A stretch of DNA of 64,000 nucleotides, from contig NZ_STGI01000014.1 in the NCBI RefSeq assembly GCF_004804275.1, positions 103,826 through 167,825 of the forward strand. Direction: 5' to 3'. Position 1 is the stretch's first letter. Every line of letters begins with the position of its first letter. This stretch comes from Herbaspirillum sp. ST 5-3 (GTDB taxonomy: Bacteria > Pseudomonadota > Gammaproteobacteria > Burkholderiales > Burkholderiaceae_D). Of this stretch, positions 9,231 to 17,435 are shown piece by piece. The position numbers were made by a program, and so were the translations under genes. The notes beneath the pieces were generated by a model that worked only from the letters and a program-made list of their open reading frames with translations, had not been told where the DNA came from and did no database searches.

Positions 9231-9719
9231 ATGAAATATTCAGTATTGCTCGCGGCGCTTGTCGCTACGTTGACACTAGGCGCGTGCGAAAAGAAAGGCG
9301 CGGACACTGCTGGCGCTGGCACGGGTGCGACCAGTTCGGGCAGCACCGCCGGGACCTCCAGCGGAACCGCAGGCTCTACCGGATCGACGGGCAGCACGAC
9401 GGGCAGCACCGCCGCCGGCGGCACGGGTACACCCGGAAGCACCAGCGAGAGCACGCCAGGTGCAGCTGGCGCCACAGGAAGCACTCCGGGCGGCGCTGCG
9501 GGTTCGACCAGCACTACGCCGGGTTCAAGCAGCGGCGAAACGGGTGGCGCGGCCGGAGGCTCGACCGGCGGAACGAGCGGCACGAGCGGAACGGCGGGAA
9601 GCACAACCGGCGGCACGAGTGGCGCGACCGGTACCATGGGCGGCCCCAGTGGCACTAGCGAAAGCACGACGGGTGGAACGAGCGGCAGCACGACCACGCC
9701 GGGCGGCACATCCAAGTAA
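9231..9719 (+). CDS. Low-complexity Gly/Ser/Thr-rich lipoprotein
   Basis: A 162-residue predicted lipoprotein. The start MKYSVLLAALVATLTLGAC carries a signal peptide ending in the lipobox LGAC, with Cys19 as the lipidation site and acidic Glu next, which favours outer-membrane sorting. Everything after about residue 28 is built from Gly, Ser, Thr, Ala and a few Pro/Glu, in imperfect repeats such as GSTGSTGSTTGS. No fold is expected. The ATG at 9231 follows GAGAGG at good distance. The repetitive GC-rich DNA keeps long frames open on both strands, so the neighbouring open frames are artefacts. A stem-loop terminator follows. Function is unknown; a surface or spacer lipoprotein is plausible. 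Confidence 0.75.
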   Translation: MKYSVLLAALVATLTLGACEKKGADTAGAGTGATSSGSTAGTSSGTAGSTGSTGSTTGSTAAGGTGTPGSTSESTPGAAGATGSTPGGAAGSTSTTPGSSSGETGGAAGGSTGGTSGTSGTAGSTTGGTSGATGTMGGPSGTSESTTGGTSGSTTTPGGTSK

Positions 9720-9742
9720 TCGGTCGACCTGACCAGCGCAGC

Positions 9743-9785
9743 GCAGCGCAACTGCGGTATAGCCCGGTTGCGCTGCCTTTATTCC
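9743..9785 (+). terminator. Stem-loop terminator after the lipoprotein gene
   Basis: A 10-bp perfect stem (GCAGCGCAAC pairing with GTTGCGCTGC, 14-nt loop) starts 24 bp after the lipoprotein stop and is followed by CTTTATTCCTTT. The T-run is weak, so efficiency is uncertain. Confidence 0.6.
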
Positions 9786-9787
9786 TT

Positions 9788-10711
9788 TCACCCTTCAGCT
9801 GGCCGCTTGTCGCGTTTGTCGCGCCTGGCAAGCGTGACCGGCTCGATGCGCAACTCGCCACGCAGCATCGGCTTGACAAGAATCTTGTAGGTATCGACAT
9901 CGAAAGTGCGTTGTGCGGCACGGCTGATTTTCTGCGCCCCTTTGGCCTGGTCGATGGAGCCGACATAGAACCAGTGATCGATGACGTGGGTCTGCTTCCA
10001 GCCATCGCATTCTTCCACGATGCCCATGGGCCCGTCATAGGGCCAGATCACGATACGCATTTCCTCCAGCGCCGTCCTCAGGCGCAGATAGTGCGCATCA
10101 GTGGATTCCGCGCCGACGCACGCGCCGAGGCAGCGTGAAATCTGGCGCGCAAAGCAGGCCCGCCCATGCGTTGCGGTTTCCAGTCCCGTCATCGCGGGAC
10201 ACAACATCTCCGCATCCACAATCTCCCGCAGTTTTTCCAGCGCGGCCTTGCGTGTCGCAAACAATCCGTACAGGTCGGCCGTTTTCGCGAAGTCGTGGTC
10301 GCGTGCATAAACGACTTCGGGCGCCGACGTCACGTCCTGTCCCAGGTGCAGCGTGCACATCTCGCGCGTGCGGCGCAGCTTCTTGTTGTGCAAGGGCTGC
10401 AGTTCCTTGATCAGGCGCGACTCCAGCAGGAGTGCGCCGATATCGCCGGCAGTGCGGCGAAATTCCACGTAGCGGCTTGCCCGCAGCATGCGCGCTTCTT
10501 CCGGTGTGCGCAGGTGCGATAGCACGCGGCTGCGAATGTTGACACTCTTGCCAACATACAGAGGCCTGTCCTGCTCATCGCGAAAAATGTAGATGCCCGG
10601 TTTTGACGGCAAAGCATCGAGGCTGGCGCGGTCGATGTGATGCGGGTAGGCGAAGGCGTCGGCGGGATCGGGCTTGATCACCAGGCCGACGGAAGTGATG
10701 CGCGCTTGCAT
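9788..10711 (-). CDS. cho: Excinuclease Cho (UvrC-like GIY-YIG endonuclease)
   Basis: A 307-residue single-domain nucleotide excision repair endonuclease related to the N-terminal half of UvrC. Cho makes the 3' incision at bulky lesions that UvrC handles poorly. The GIY-YIG signature is visible as PGIYIFRDE followed by PLYVGKSVNIRSR, and the later ESRLIKELQPLHNKKLR element is also typical. The UvrC C-terminal nuclease half and HhH motifs are absent, which separates Cho from UvrC. In Escherichia coli cho is SOS-controlled. Here a perfect CTGT-N8-ACAG box lies 52 bp upstream, shared with the divergent imuA-imuB operon, so SOS control is strongly suggested. Confidence 0.88.
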   Translation of the reverse strand: MQARITSVGLVIKPDPADAFAYPHHIDRASLDALPSKPGIYIFRDEQDRPLYVGKSVNIRSRVLSHLRTPEEARMLRASRYVEFRRTAGDIGALLLESRLIKELQPLHNKKLRRTREMCTLHLGQDVTSAPEVVYARDHDFAKTADLYGLFATRKAALEKLREIVDAEMLCPAMTGLETATHGRACFARQISRCLGACVGAESTDAHYLRLRTALEEMRIVIWPYDGPMGIVEECDGWKQTHVIDHWFYVGSIDQAKGAQKISRAAQRTFDVDTYKILVKPMLRGELRIEPVTLARRDKRDKRPAEG

Positions 10712-10762
10712 GAAATCTGTTCTTTACATTACGAATTTGTACTAAGAGGCATCCTTGCAATA

Positions 10763-10778
10763 CTGTATATTTATACAG
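10763..10778. promoter_or_regulatory. LexA box (SOS operator) between cho and imuA
   Basis: CTGTATATTTATACAG is a perfect match to the CTGT-N8-ACAG LexA operator used by beta- and gammaproteobacteria. It sits in the divergent region between two repair genes known to be SOS-induced elsewhere, and overlaps TATACA/TATAAA promoter-like boxes. Confidence 0.92.
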
Positions 10779-10800
10779 TATAAATAACAGAATACATCTC

Positions 10801-11068
10801 AGAACCTGTTTAGTGTCTTTTTGGCAGGCGCGCAGCCGCCTGAGCCGGCCGAATACTAGGCGCGGCGACGCGACGTAGCGGTGCTACGGCAAGGAGCCGC
10901 AACAACGTAGGCGGCCAGCTCAGGAGGCTGCCCGGAGGGTTCTGCCGGAAGGGCGCATTGCGGCGTTGCGCCGCTTGCACAGACGCCCAGTCTGAGCCGC
11001 GCGGCGCGCCTTGCACTGCATCCCTTCCCGGTAGAACGCGCCTGCCAAAAAGACACTAAACAGGTTCT
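10801..11068. repeat. Structured ~270-bp inverted-repeat element, copy 1
   Basis: A 268-bp GC-rich element bounded by a perfect 32-bp inverted repeat (10801-10832 and 11037-11068). Inside are further pairings: GCAGCC with GGCTGC plus flanking bases, a hairpin CGTAGC-GGT-GCTACG, a hairpin CAGAC-GTCTG, and a stem around GGGTTCTGCC with its later partner. The core resembles copies 2 and 3, but the terminal arms have an unrelated sequence that still pairs perfectly. It lies between the LexA box and the imuA ribosome site, so an imuA mRNA starting at the SOS promoter would carry it. No coding sequence is seen. Confidence 0.85.
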
Positions 11069-11092
11069 CAAAGAAAGAACTAGGAGGTCCGG

Positions 11093-11875
11093 ATGTCTGC
11101 TTTAGTTTCCACCATATCGAAGCCGGATGCGGCGATCCCCTTGCCGCATACGGTCTGGCGCGCCGATCAAATGGGTTCGTACCAGGCTGCGGCTACCTCT
11201 ACCGGCCATCGCGCGCTCGATGCTGAATTGCCCAATGGCGGTTGGCCGAGCGCGGTCCTGATCGAATTGCTGTTGCAGCAAGCCGGAATTGGCGAGATGC
11301 ACCTGCTGCGCCCCGCCTTGAATTCCATTGCGAAAACCCGCCGCATCGCGCTGGTGCAGCCGCCCCATCTGCCGCAAGTCGCTGCCTGGACATCGTGGGG
11401 GCTGCCCGCCGATCGCCTGCTGTGGGTCAGGACCACGCGCAGCGCCGATGCCTTGTGGTCGGCGGAACAGATCCTGCGCAACGGCAGTTGCGGCGCCTTG
11501 CTGTTCTGGCAATCGCATGTACGGACCGAATCGCTGCGGCGCCTGCATCTGGCCGCGCAAGGCACGGAAATCCTGTTCTGGATGATGCGCCCGATCGCCT
11601 GCGCACAGGATGCCTCGCCCGCGCCGCTGCGGCTGGCGCTGCGTCCTGCCAATGGCGGCATCGACGTCGAGATCGTCAAGCGGCGCGGCCCGCAGCGGGA
11701 TGAAGCGCTGCACCTGCGGCTGGACGAGATGCCGTTTTTTTCCTCCTCCATTTTCGGCCCTGCTCCTCAGAGTCTGGTTGAAAACCGCAGCGAACAAGCT
11801 GAATTCCGGCCGGGGAGCGCACGCGCATCAATAGTGCGTCCGGCATCGGAGGTCGAAAATCAGGCTGTGCAGTAG
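11093..11875 (+). CDS. imuA: ImuA, translesion synthesis accessory protein (RecA-like)
   Basis: A 260-residue RecA-like P-loop fold protein of the ImuA family, which with ImuB and DnaE2 forms the damage-inducible mutasome in bacteria lacking umuDC. It begins with the family-typical segment ending GHRALDAELPNGGWPSAVL, then IELLLQQAGIGEMHLLRPAL. The phosphate-binding loop is degenerate, as is usual for ImuA. The ATG follows AGGAGG at ideal spacing. It is separated by 17 nt from imuB, forming a two-gene operon. The SOS box is about 315 bp upstream with the structured repeat in between, which is unusual. Confidence 0.88.
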   Translation: MSALVSTISKPDAAIPLPHTVWRADQMGSYQAAATSTGHRALDAELPNGGWPSAVLIELLLQQAGIGEMHLLRPALNSIAKTRRIALVQPPHLPQVAAWTSWGLPADRLLWVRTTRSADALWSAEQILRNGSCGALLFWQSHVRTESLRRLHLAAQGTEILFWMMRPIACAQDASPAPLRLALRPANGGIDVEIVKRRGPQRDEALHLRLDEMPFFSSSIFGPAPQSLVENRSEQAEFRPGSARASIVRPASEVENQAVQ

Positions 11876-11892
11876 TTTTCGAGCAGACACCC

Positions 11893-13356
11893 ATGCGCAC
11901 ATGGATCGGCGTGCATCTGCCGCTGCTGCCTCTCGAAGCGGTTCGTCCGTGCTGGTCCGATCCGGGCAAGCATGTTGTCGTCGATCGCGAGCGCGTACTG
12001 GTGATGAGCGCGCAAGCCGTTGCCGAAGGCGTGCGTATCGGCATGCGGCGCGGCGGTGTGCAAGCCATCTGCCCCGATGCGATCCTGCATGAGCATGACC
12101 CCGTTCGCGAGCAGGACGCCTTGAACAGCATCGCGCTGGCGCTGTTGCAATACACGCCGGAAGTCACCTTCGCCGAAGAAGCCAGCCTGCTGCTCGACGT
12201 CACTGCCAGCCTGCGCGCATTCGGCGGACGGCTCAAGCTATACCGATTGGTGCGCGCCAGTGTCGGCGTGCTTGGTTTCACGCCGCGCATCGGCATGGCA
12301 CCGACTGCACAAGGTGCATGGCTGCTCGCGCGCCATCACACGCGTTCGACATTGCGCCGCACGGTCCGCATGGAGAGCATGATGCGCTTGCTCGATGCCC
12401 TGCCCTGCATGCTGCTGCCGGCCCTCCGGCCGTATGACGAATGGCTGGAGGGGATCGGTTGCCGCACCCTGGGCGAACTGCGCAAGCTGCCGCGTGCGGG
12501 ATTGCAGCGCCGTTGCGACAAGAACGTGCTCGATGCGCTCGACCGCGCCTATGGGCAAGCGCCGGAATTGTTCGAATGGGTGCAGGCGCCGAAAAGCTTC
12601 TCCGCCAATCTGGAACTGCCCGACCGCATCGAACATGCGGAGGCCGCTCTGTTTGCCGCGCGCCGCCTGCTGCAGCAAATGACCGGCTGGCTGGTGGCGC
12701 AGCAATTGGCGGTGGCGCGCTTCGTGCTGTGGCTGCAGCATGAACGCGGCCGCAGCGCCATTGCGCCCACGCCGATCGAGATCGCGCTGGCTGATCCGGT
12801 GTGGCATGAAGAACACCTGACCCGTTTGTTGAAGGAACGGCTCGGCCGGATTGAACTGTGCGCGCCGGTGATCGCGATACGTCTCGAAGCCGCGCAGGTA
12901 TCGGCCATGCTGCCGCCCACCGAATCGCTGTTCCCCGATCCCGGCGGCACGCCTGCCGATTATCATCGTCTGCTGGAGTTGCTGACTGCGCGACTGGGCG
13001 ACCAGAGCGTGCTTACGCCCTCGCCGCGCGCGGATCATCGGCCGGAAATATGCAACGCCTGGGTTCCCGCTGCGGCGGTGAACCGACCTGCGCCGTCCGT
13101 ACAGCATCATGCCGAGCGCCCGTTCTGGATACTGGAAACGCCGATTGCGCTGATAGTGCGCGACCATCGCCCGTTTTACGGTTCGCCGCTGCGAATGATC
13201 AAGGGGCCGGAGCGGATTGAGTGCGGCTGGTGGGACGGGAAACTGGTAGTGCGCGATTATTTCATTGCGCAGGGGCAAACGGCGACCTGCTACTGGATTT
13301 ACCGGGAGCGGACAGGCGAGGAAATCTGCTGGTTCCTGCACGGCTTGTTTGCGTGA
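11893..13356 (+). CDS. imuB: ImuB, catalytically inactive Y-family polymerase homologue
   Basis: A 487-residue DinB/UmuC-superfamily protein that serves as the scaffold linking ImuA, DnaE2 and the beta clamp during error-prone bypass. The N-terminus MRTWIGVHLPLLPLEA lacks the catalytic aspartate that active Y-family enzymes carry there. The usual SxDE metal-binding motif is replaced by FAEEASLLLDVT, so no polymerase activity is expected. The finger/palm and little-finger regions are recognisable through GFTPRIGMAPTAQGAWLLA and RKLPRAGLQRRC. The C-terminal region (about 400-487) carries the family-specific tail including GPERIECGWWDGK. It is co-transcribed with imuA. Confidence 0.88.
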   Translation: MRTWIGVHLPLLPLEAVRPCWSDPGKHVVVDRERVLVMSAQAVAEGVRIGMRRGGVQAICPDAILHEHDPVREQDALNSIALALLQYTPEVTFAEEASLLLDVTASLRAFGGRLKLYRLVRASVGVLGFTPRIGMAPTAQGAWLLARHHTRSTLRRTVRMESMMRLLDALPCMLLPALRPYDEWLEGIGCRTLGELRKLPRAGLQRRCDKNVLDALDRAYGQAPELFEWVQAPKSFSANLELPDRIEHAEAALFAARRLLQQMTGWLVAQQLAVARFVLWLQHERGRSAIAPTPIEIALADPVWHEEHLTRLLKERLGRIELCAPVIAIRLEAAQVSAMLPPTESLFPDPGGTPADYHRLLELLTARLGDQSVLTPSPRADHRPEICNAWVPAAAVNRPAPSVQHHAERPFWILETPIALIVRDHRPFYGSPLRMIKGPERIECGWWDGKLVVRDYFIAQGQTATCYWIYRERTGEEICWFLHGLFA

Positions 13357-13476
13357 GCAATGCCAGTCTTCGCAGTAATGTTCCTGCGGATTTTCCGCAT
13401 GCCATGAAACGCCGTTTTCGCCAGAATAAAGTTGCAGCAGCTTGGTCGAACATCCTTTGTCTTTCGAAGAAAAAAA

Positions 13477-13508
13477 CCCGGATTCTCGCCTTCGCGACAA
13501 TGACAGGG
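13477..13508. repeat. REP-like dispersed-repeat fragment (tentative)
   Basis: Read on the minus strand this contains TGTCATTGTCGCGAAGGCGA followed by GAATCCGGG. It resembles the TCATTCCCGCGAAAGCGGGAATCC class of repetitive extragenic palindromes common in proteobacteria. It lies between the convergent imuB and hydrolase genes. Only one copy is seen here. Confidence 0.3.
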
Positions 13509-13534
13509 ATCCATGCCCCGCTGAGGCCATCCCC

Positions 13535-14344
13535 TCACGCTGGCCCCGGCGGCGCTTCCGGCAATGCGCTTCCCGGCATGGTCGTGGTCTGCGTCGGTGT
13601 ATTGCCTTCCCGCTCGCCGAATACCATCTCGGTCATCCAGTTCACGAGCAAGGAGGTATAAGCGCGCTGGCTGCTTTCATCGGTCAGGCCATGGTCGGCT
13701 TCCTTGATGACACGGTAGGTGAGCGAGTGCGCGTGAATGCAGGCGTCGAGATAGCTGGAGATCACGGCGTGCGGTATCGTCTTGTCGAATTCCGATTCGA
13801 TCACCAGCACGTCCCCCTTGAACGCCATGCAGGCCCGCAAGGCCCGGTTCTCGGCGGCAGGCACCAGGCTGCTGCGATAGGTCCCGAGATCCTGGTCCCT
13901 GTGCAACTGGCGCTTGGGTAATTCCCAACCGTTGTCCATGTACAGCGCCGGTACCCGCAAGGCCAGCCACTTCACCGAACGCATGGTCGTCAGAATCGCG
14001 GCAAGGTAGCCGCCGTAGCTGCTGCCGACGACAGCGATGGTCGATGGGTCCACGAAGCGATGGCTGGCCAGCACATCGTAGGCCGCCAGCACATCGCGCA
14101 GATTGCTCTCGCGCGATACCGTTTCATATTGCGGGCGAGTATTGCCATGCCCGCGCAGATCGAAGGTCAGGCAGACGCAACCCAGTGCCGCGATTTCCCG
14201 CGCCCGCGCCAGATACTGCTCCTGGCTGCCGCCCCAGCCATGCACAAACAGCACGCCCGGCAGGCGGGTCCTCGGCGAAACCATGGTTCCCGAAATATGT
14301 CCATCGTCGACAGCGATCTTGATTGCATCTTCAAGAGTTGGCAT
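13535..14344 (-). CDS. Alpha/beta hydrolase
   Basis: A 269-residue alpha/beta-hydrolase-fold protein, likely a cytoplasmic esterase or peptidase-type hydrolase. The oxyanion region VLFVHGWGGSQEQY, the nucleophile elbow VVGSSYGGYLAA (GxSxG serine), an acid candidate in VIESEFDKTIPH and the catalytic histidine in EADHGLTD are all visible in order. The C-terminal 30 residues are disordered and Pro/Thr-rich. The ATG at 14344 (MPTLEDAIKIA) overlaps the end of the upstream DUF3182 gene by 14 nt, so the two are co-translated. Substrate is unknown. The pairing with an ATP-grasp-like DUF3182 protein suggests a shared small-molecule or peptide pathway. Confidence 0.82.
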   Translation of the reverse strand: MPTLEDAIKIAVDDGHISGTMVSPRTRLPGVLFVHGWGGSQEQYLARAREIAALGCVCLTFDLRGHGNTRPQYETVSRESNLRDVLAAYDVLASHRFVDPSTIAVVGSSYGGYLAAILTTMRSVKWLALRVPALYMDNGWELPKRQLHRDQDLGTYRSSLVPAAENRALRACMAFKGDVLVIESEFDKTIPHAVISSYLDACIHAHSLTYRVIKEADHGLTDESSQRAYTSLLVNWMTEMVFGEREGNTPTQTTTMPGSALPEAPPGPA

Positions 14345-15488
14345 ACGGTTCCAGCCTCGCATATTTCGTGATGGGGCCGACGCGTTCATCCACGCCCTGG
14401 AAATAGATGTCCGCATCGGCCGGCATCACACAGTCAGCCCCATAGATTTCCGTGGTCGATGCGCAGACTGTGTCCAGCGAGGGATCGTCCCGAAACGCCT
14501 CGAACGCCGCGACCTCGGCACCGCTCGCGCCGCCGATACGCCAGGATTGCTCCAGCACTCCGGACTGCCAGCGGCCATCTTCATCGATACCCTGGGCCAC
14601 GTCATAATTACAACGCGAGGCGAACATCTCGGGAAAAGATTGCATGACCGCCGCATGGTATTGGCGTGCCTGCGAGATGGCCGTCAGCATCTGACTTTCC
14701 AGCTTCAACCCAAGCAGCGCATCGAAATCCCCGCGCGCCACGATCAGGCGCGAACCGCCGTACACCTCTTCGCCGGCATTGTTGACGGTCAGCTGCTGCG
14801 TGCCGCAATAGGTCACGAGCAAGTCGTCCACGCGGACCTGGCCCACACTCAGCGTCGACACCTCCGGCAGATTCCGTTCCAGCACCAGCCCGCAACGCGC
14901 CACTTCATCCGCATCGAGTGCCTGCAGCCGCGCGTCGAGTTCGCCCGCATCGGCAAGCACCCATTGCCCGAGTCCGCCGATCCCGCTCGCCACCTTCAGG
15001 CGCACCGCACCCTGCTCCAGCAGATGCCGGCCCGCGCTGCGCGCATCCTCCAGCGAAAAGGCGGAAAACCCTGGCAGCACCACCTCCTGCATGCGCCGCG
15101 ACAGCTCACGCGACCAGCCATCCGGCGCCCGCGCATGCTCGCCATACAAGGGATGGGTAATCGTCTTGGTCGCGATGAACGGAAAAGGCACCACGCCGCC
15201 GAACAAATCCTGTTCGCCGCGAACGCCGAGCCGATGCGCATCATCAAGCGTGACAAAGGTGTCGCTTGGCACGAAATACAAGGCAGCGGAATAATCGCGC
15301 GAAGCATCGTACTCGCCGGCAAACACATACCCCTTGATGGCCGCGAGCCTTTGCGCCAGTGCATGGTAAGTCGCACACTCGTGATCGCACAAACTCCGCT
15401 GCGCATTGCCGGGATAAACGACGACCAGCCCGGCGCCGGATTGCGCGGCATTGCCCTGCCTGTCGAATGGATGCACCGAACCCATCAT
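14331..15488 (-). CDS. DUF3182-like protein (possible ATP-grasp enzyme)
   Basis: A 385-residue protein that I associate with the DUF3182 family of Burkholderiales from memory; its function is undescribed. Visible segments: VVVYPGNAQRSLCDHE near the N-terminus, a stretch VRLKVASGIGGLGQWVL followed later by GLVLERNLPEV, and RCNYDVAQGIDEDGRW near the C-terminus. The Gly-rich loop and the spaced acidic residues look like an ATP-grasp ligase layout, but this is inference. The start follows GAGGTGAA and fits well. It is translationally coupled to the alpha/beta hydrolase gene downstream. Confidence 0.6.
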   Translation of the reverse strand: MMGSVHPFDRQGNAAQSGAGLVVVYPGNAQRSLCDHECATYHALAQRLAAIKGYVFAGEYDASRDYSAALYFVPSDTFVTLDDAHRLGVRGEQDLFGGVVPFPFIATKTITHPLYGEHARAPDGWSRELSRRMQEVVLPGFSAFSLEDARSAGRHLLEQGAVRLKVASGIGGLGQWVLADAGELDARLQALDADEVARCGLVLERNLPEVSTLSVGQVRVDDLLVTYCGTQQLTVNNAGEEVYGGSRLIVARGDFDALLGLKLESQMLTAISQARQYHAAVMQSFPEMFASRCNYDVAQGIDEDGRWQSGVLEQSWRIGGASGAEVAAFEAFRDDPSLDTVCASTTEIYGADCVMPADADIYFQGVDERVGPITKYARLEPYANS

Positions 15489-15785
15489 TTCACCTCTATT
15501 GGCGCCGAAGCAGTTTCATCACAAACAAGGCGCATGCTTGTCCGCCATTCCCGACCCGAAGCAAAAAACGCGCCGCGCGAAACCTGTGTTGGCTAGCTTG
15601 CCTTCTCGACATTGGCAGGTTGCAAGCTGTCGAATCGGCAAGTTGCGAAGCCGCCAGCGCTTCGTCATAATGCGTTACGGCATTGCCATCCATCCCAGGG
15701 AATCCAGCGTCCCTTCCCTCTTCCTGCACGCGAAAACGAGCTTGTCGAACGATCTTCAGATATCAGCCTGTAGCGATTTACCACG

Positions 15786-17435
15786 ATGATCAAGACACTC
15801 GACGATCCTTTTTACTATCTGCAAAATTTTCACCAGGTGATCGCGTGGATCAGCGAGCGTTACAGCGACTTGCTGACCGATGAGGAGCGCAGCTTTGTCG
15901 ACATTTTTCCCGGCTTGCCGCAGGCCTCGCGCGCGCTGCTTGTCAGGATGGTCATGCGCAAGGGGAACCTGTTCCGCGCCAGCAAATTGCGCTACGAGGA
16001 AATCGGCTGCACCCGCACCGCCGCGATGCCTCTTGCCGAGCTTGGCTGGATCGACGATCGTCCCTTGCTCACGCTCGACGAAGTTTTCCATTTGCTGAAC
16101 AAGGTCGAGATCGCCACTGCCTTCGGCGCCGCCCTGCCCGGCTTGCAGGCACGCAAGGCGGAGCAGCTCGAAGCGCTGCGCGAGAAATATTCCGAAAGCC
16201 GTCATTTCGACACCTGGCATGCCGACATCGATGATTGCGCCTATCGCTTGCTGATCGGCCCGCTGTGCGACCGACTGCGCCTCATGTTCTTCGGCAACCT
16301 GCATCAGGGCTGGACCGAATTCGTGCTCGCGGACCTGGGCATCTATCGCTACGAGAAGGTCGAGATCTCGGCATCGTCACGCGGATTCCGCGCGCGGGAG
16401 GATGTCGATACCTACATGCACCTGTCCGCGTGCCGCGAACGCTTCGAACAAGGCGAAGCGCCGGAGGATATTCTCGGGCAGATTCCCGCCGCGATTGCGG
16501 CTAACGACTGGCTGGAGCGCCGGCGCGGAAAATTGCTGTTTCAGATTGCGCAGCATTACGAACGCAGCGGCGAACTGGCGCAGGCGCTCGAGATCTATTC
16601 CGCCTGCCCTTATCCCGGCGCCCGCCTGCGCGCGATCCGCGTGCTGGAGCGTTGCGAGCAATTCGACGCGGCTTTTTCCCTCGCGAGAACAGCCAAACAG
16701 ATGCCGGAAGACGAAGCAGAAAGGCAGCAGCTCCTGCGCATTCTGCCGCGTCTGCATCGCAAGCTCGGGCTGCCGAAAATTCCTGCGACACCAGCCCGAG
16801 CCGTGACGCGCATCGACCTGGCCCTGGCGCCGCCCGAAGCTGAATATTCGGTCGAAATGCTGGCCGCCGCGCATCTCGCGCATCATGACGCACCGGTGTA
16901 TTACGTGGAAAACACGCTGATCAATTCGCTCTTCGGCCTGCTCTGCTGGGAGGCCGTGTTCGCGGCCGTGCCGGGCGCTTTCTTCCATCCCTTCCATGCG
17001 GGGCCGGCCGATTTGCATAACTCGGATTTCCATCGCCGCCGCGAGAAGGAATTTGCAGCCTGTCTCGCGCAGCTGGATACCGGCGAATACGTTCAGACGA
17101 TCAACCGGCACTTCGCGGAAAAGGCAGGCACGCTGTCGCCTTTCGTGTTCTGGGACATACTGGACGCGGAGTTGAAGGACTTGGCGCTGGCTTGCATTCC
17201 CGCGATGCATCTGAAGAAATCCTTCCAGCGCATGCTGCTCGACATCAAGGCCAATCGTGCCGGCTTTCCCGACCTGATCCAGTTCTGGCTGCGCGAAAAC
17301 CACTATCGCATGATCGAGGTGAAAGGTCCGGGCGATCGCCTGCAGGACAACCAGATCCGCTGGCTGGACTACTGTGCGGAGCATGACATGCCGGTCGCCG
17401 TCTGCTACGTCCGGTGGGCGGATGAGGAAGCATGA
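15786..17435 (+). CDS. FAN1-like VRR-NUC domain nuclease
   Basis: A 549-residue protein whose C-terminal domain is a VRR-NUC fold of the PD-(D/E)xK superfamily: FPDLIQFW (about 494-501), EVKGPGD (511-517) and the following Q/W-rich helix supply the metal and phosphodiester-cutting residues. The layout, with an N-terminal winged-helix/SAP-like region and TPR-like middle helices (about 230-300), matches bacterial homologues of Fanconi-associated nuclease 1, a 5' flap nuclease that unhooks DNA interstrand crosslinks. The stop overlaps the next gene (DinG-like helicase) in an ATGA junction, so nuclease and helicase are almost certainly made together. No LexA box is seen upstream. Confidence 0.85.
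   Translation: MIKTLDDPFYYLQNFHQVIAWISERYSDLLTDEERSFVDIFPGLPQASRALLVRMVMRKGNLFRASKLRYEEIGCTRTAAMPLAELGWIDDRPLLTLDEVFHLLNKVEIATAFGAALPGLQARKAEQLEALREKYSESRHFDTWHADIDDCAYRLLIGPLCDRLRLMFFGNLHQGWTEFVLADLGIYRYEKVEISASSRGFRAREDVDTYMHLSACRERFEQGEAPEDILGQIPAAIAANDWLERRRGKLLFQIAQHYERSGELAQALEIYSACPYPGARLRAIRVLERCEQFDAAFSLARTAKQMPEDEAERQQLLRILPRLHRKLGLPKIPATPARAVTRIDLALAPPEAEYSVEMLAAAHLAHHDAPVYYVENTLINSLFGLLCWEAVFAAVPGAFFHPFHAGPADLHNSDFHRRREKEFAACLAQLDTGEYVQTINRHFAEKAGTLSPFVFWDILDAELKDLALACIPAMHLKKSFQRMLLDIKANRAGFPDLIQFWLRENHYRMIEVKGPGDRLQDNQIRWLDYCAEHDMPVAVCYVRWADEEA

Noticed and set aside
9206..9751. Long minus-strand and alternative plus-strand frames across the low-complexity lipoprotein
   Set aside because: They arise from the repetitive GC-rich DNA. 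Only the plus-strand frame with the lipobox has a start, ribosome site and signal peptide.
10801..11068. Copy 1 as a transposase-carrying insertion sequence or retron
   Set aside because: 268 bp is too short, no transposase or reverse transcriptase frame exists nearby, and no clear target-site duplication is seen.
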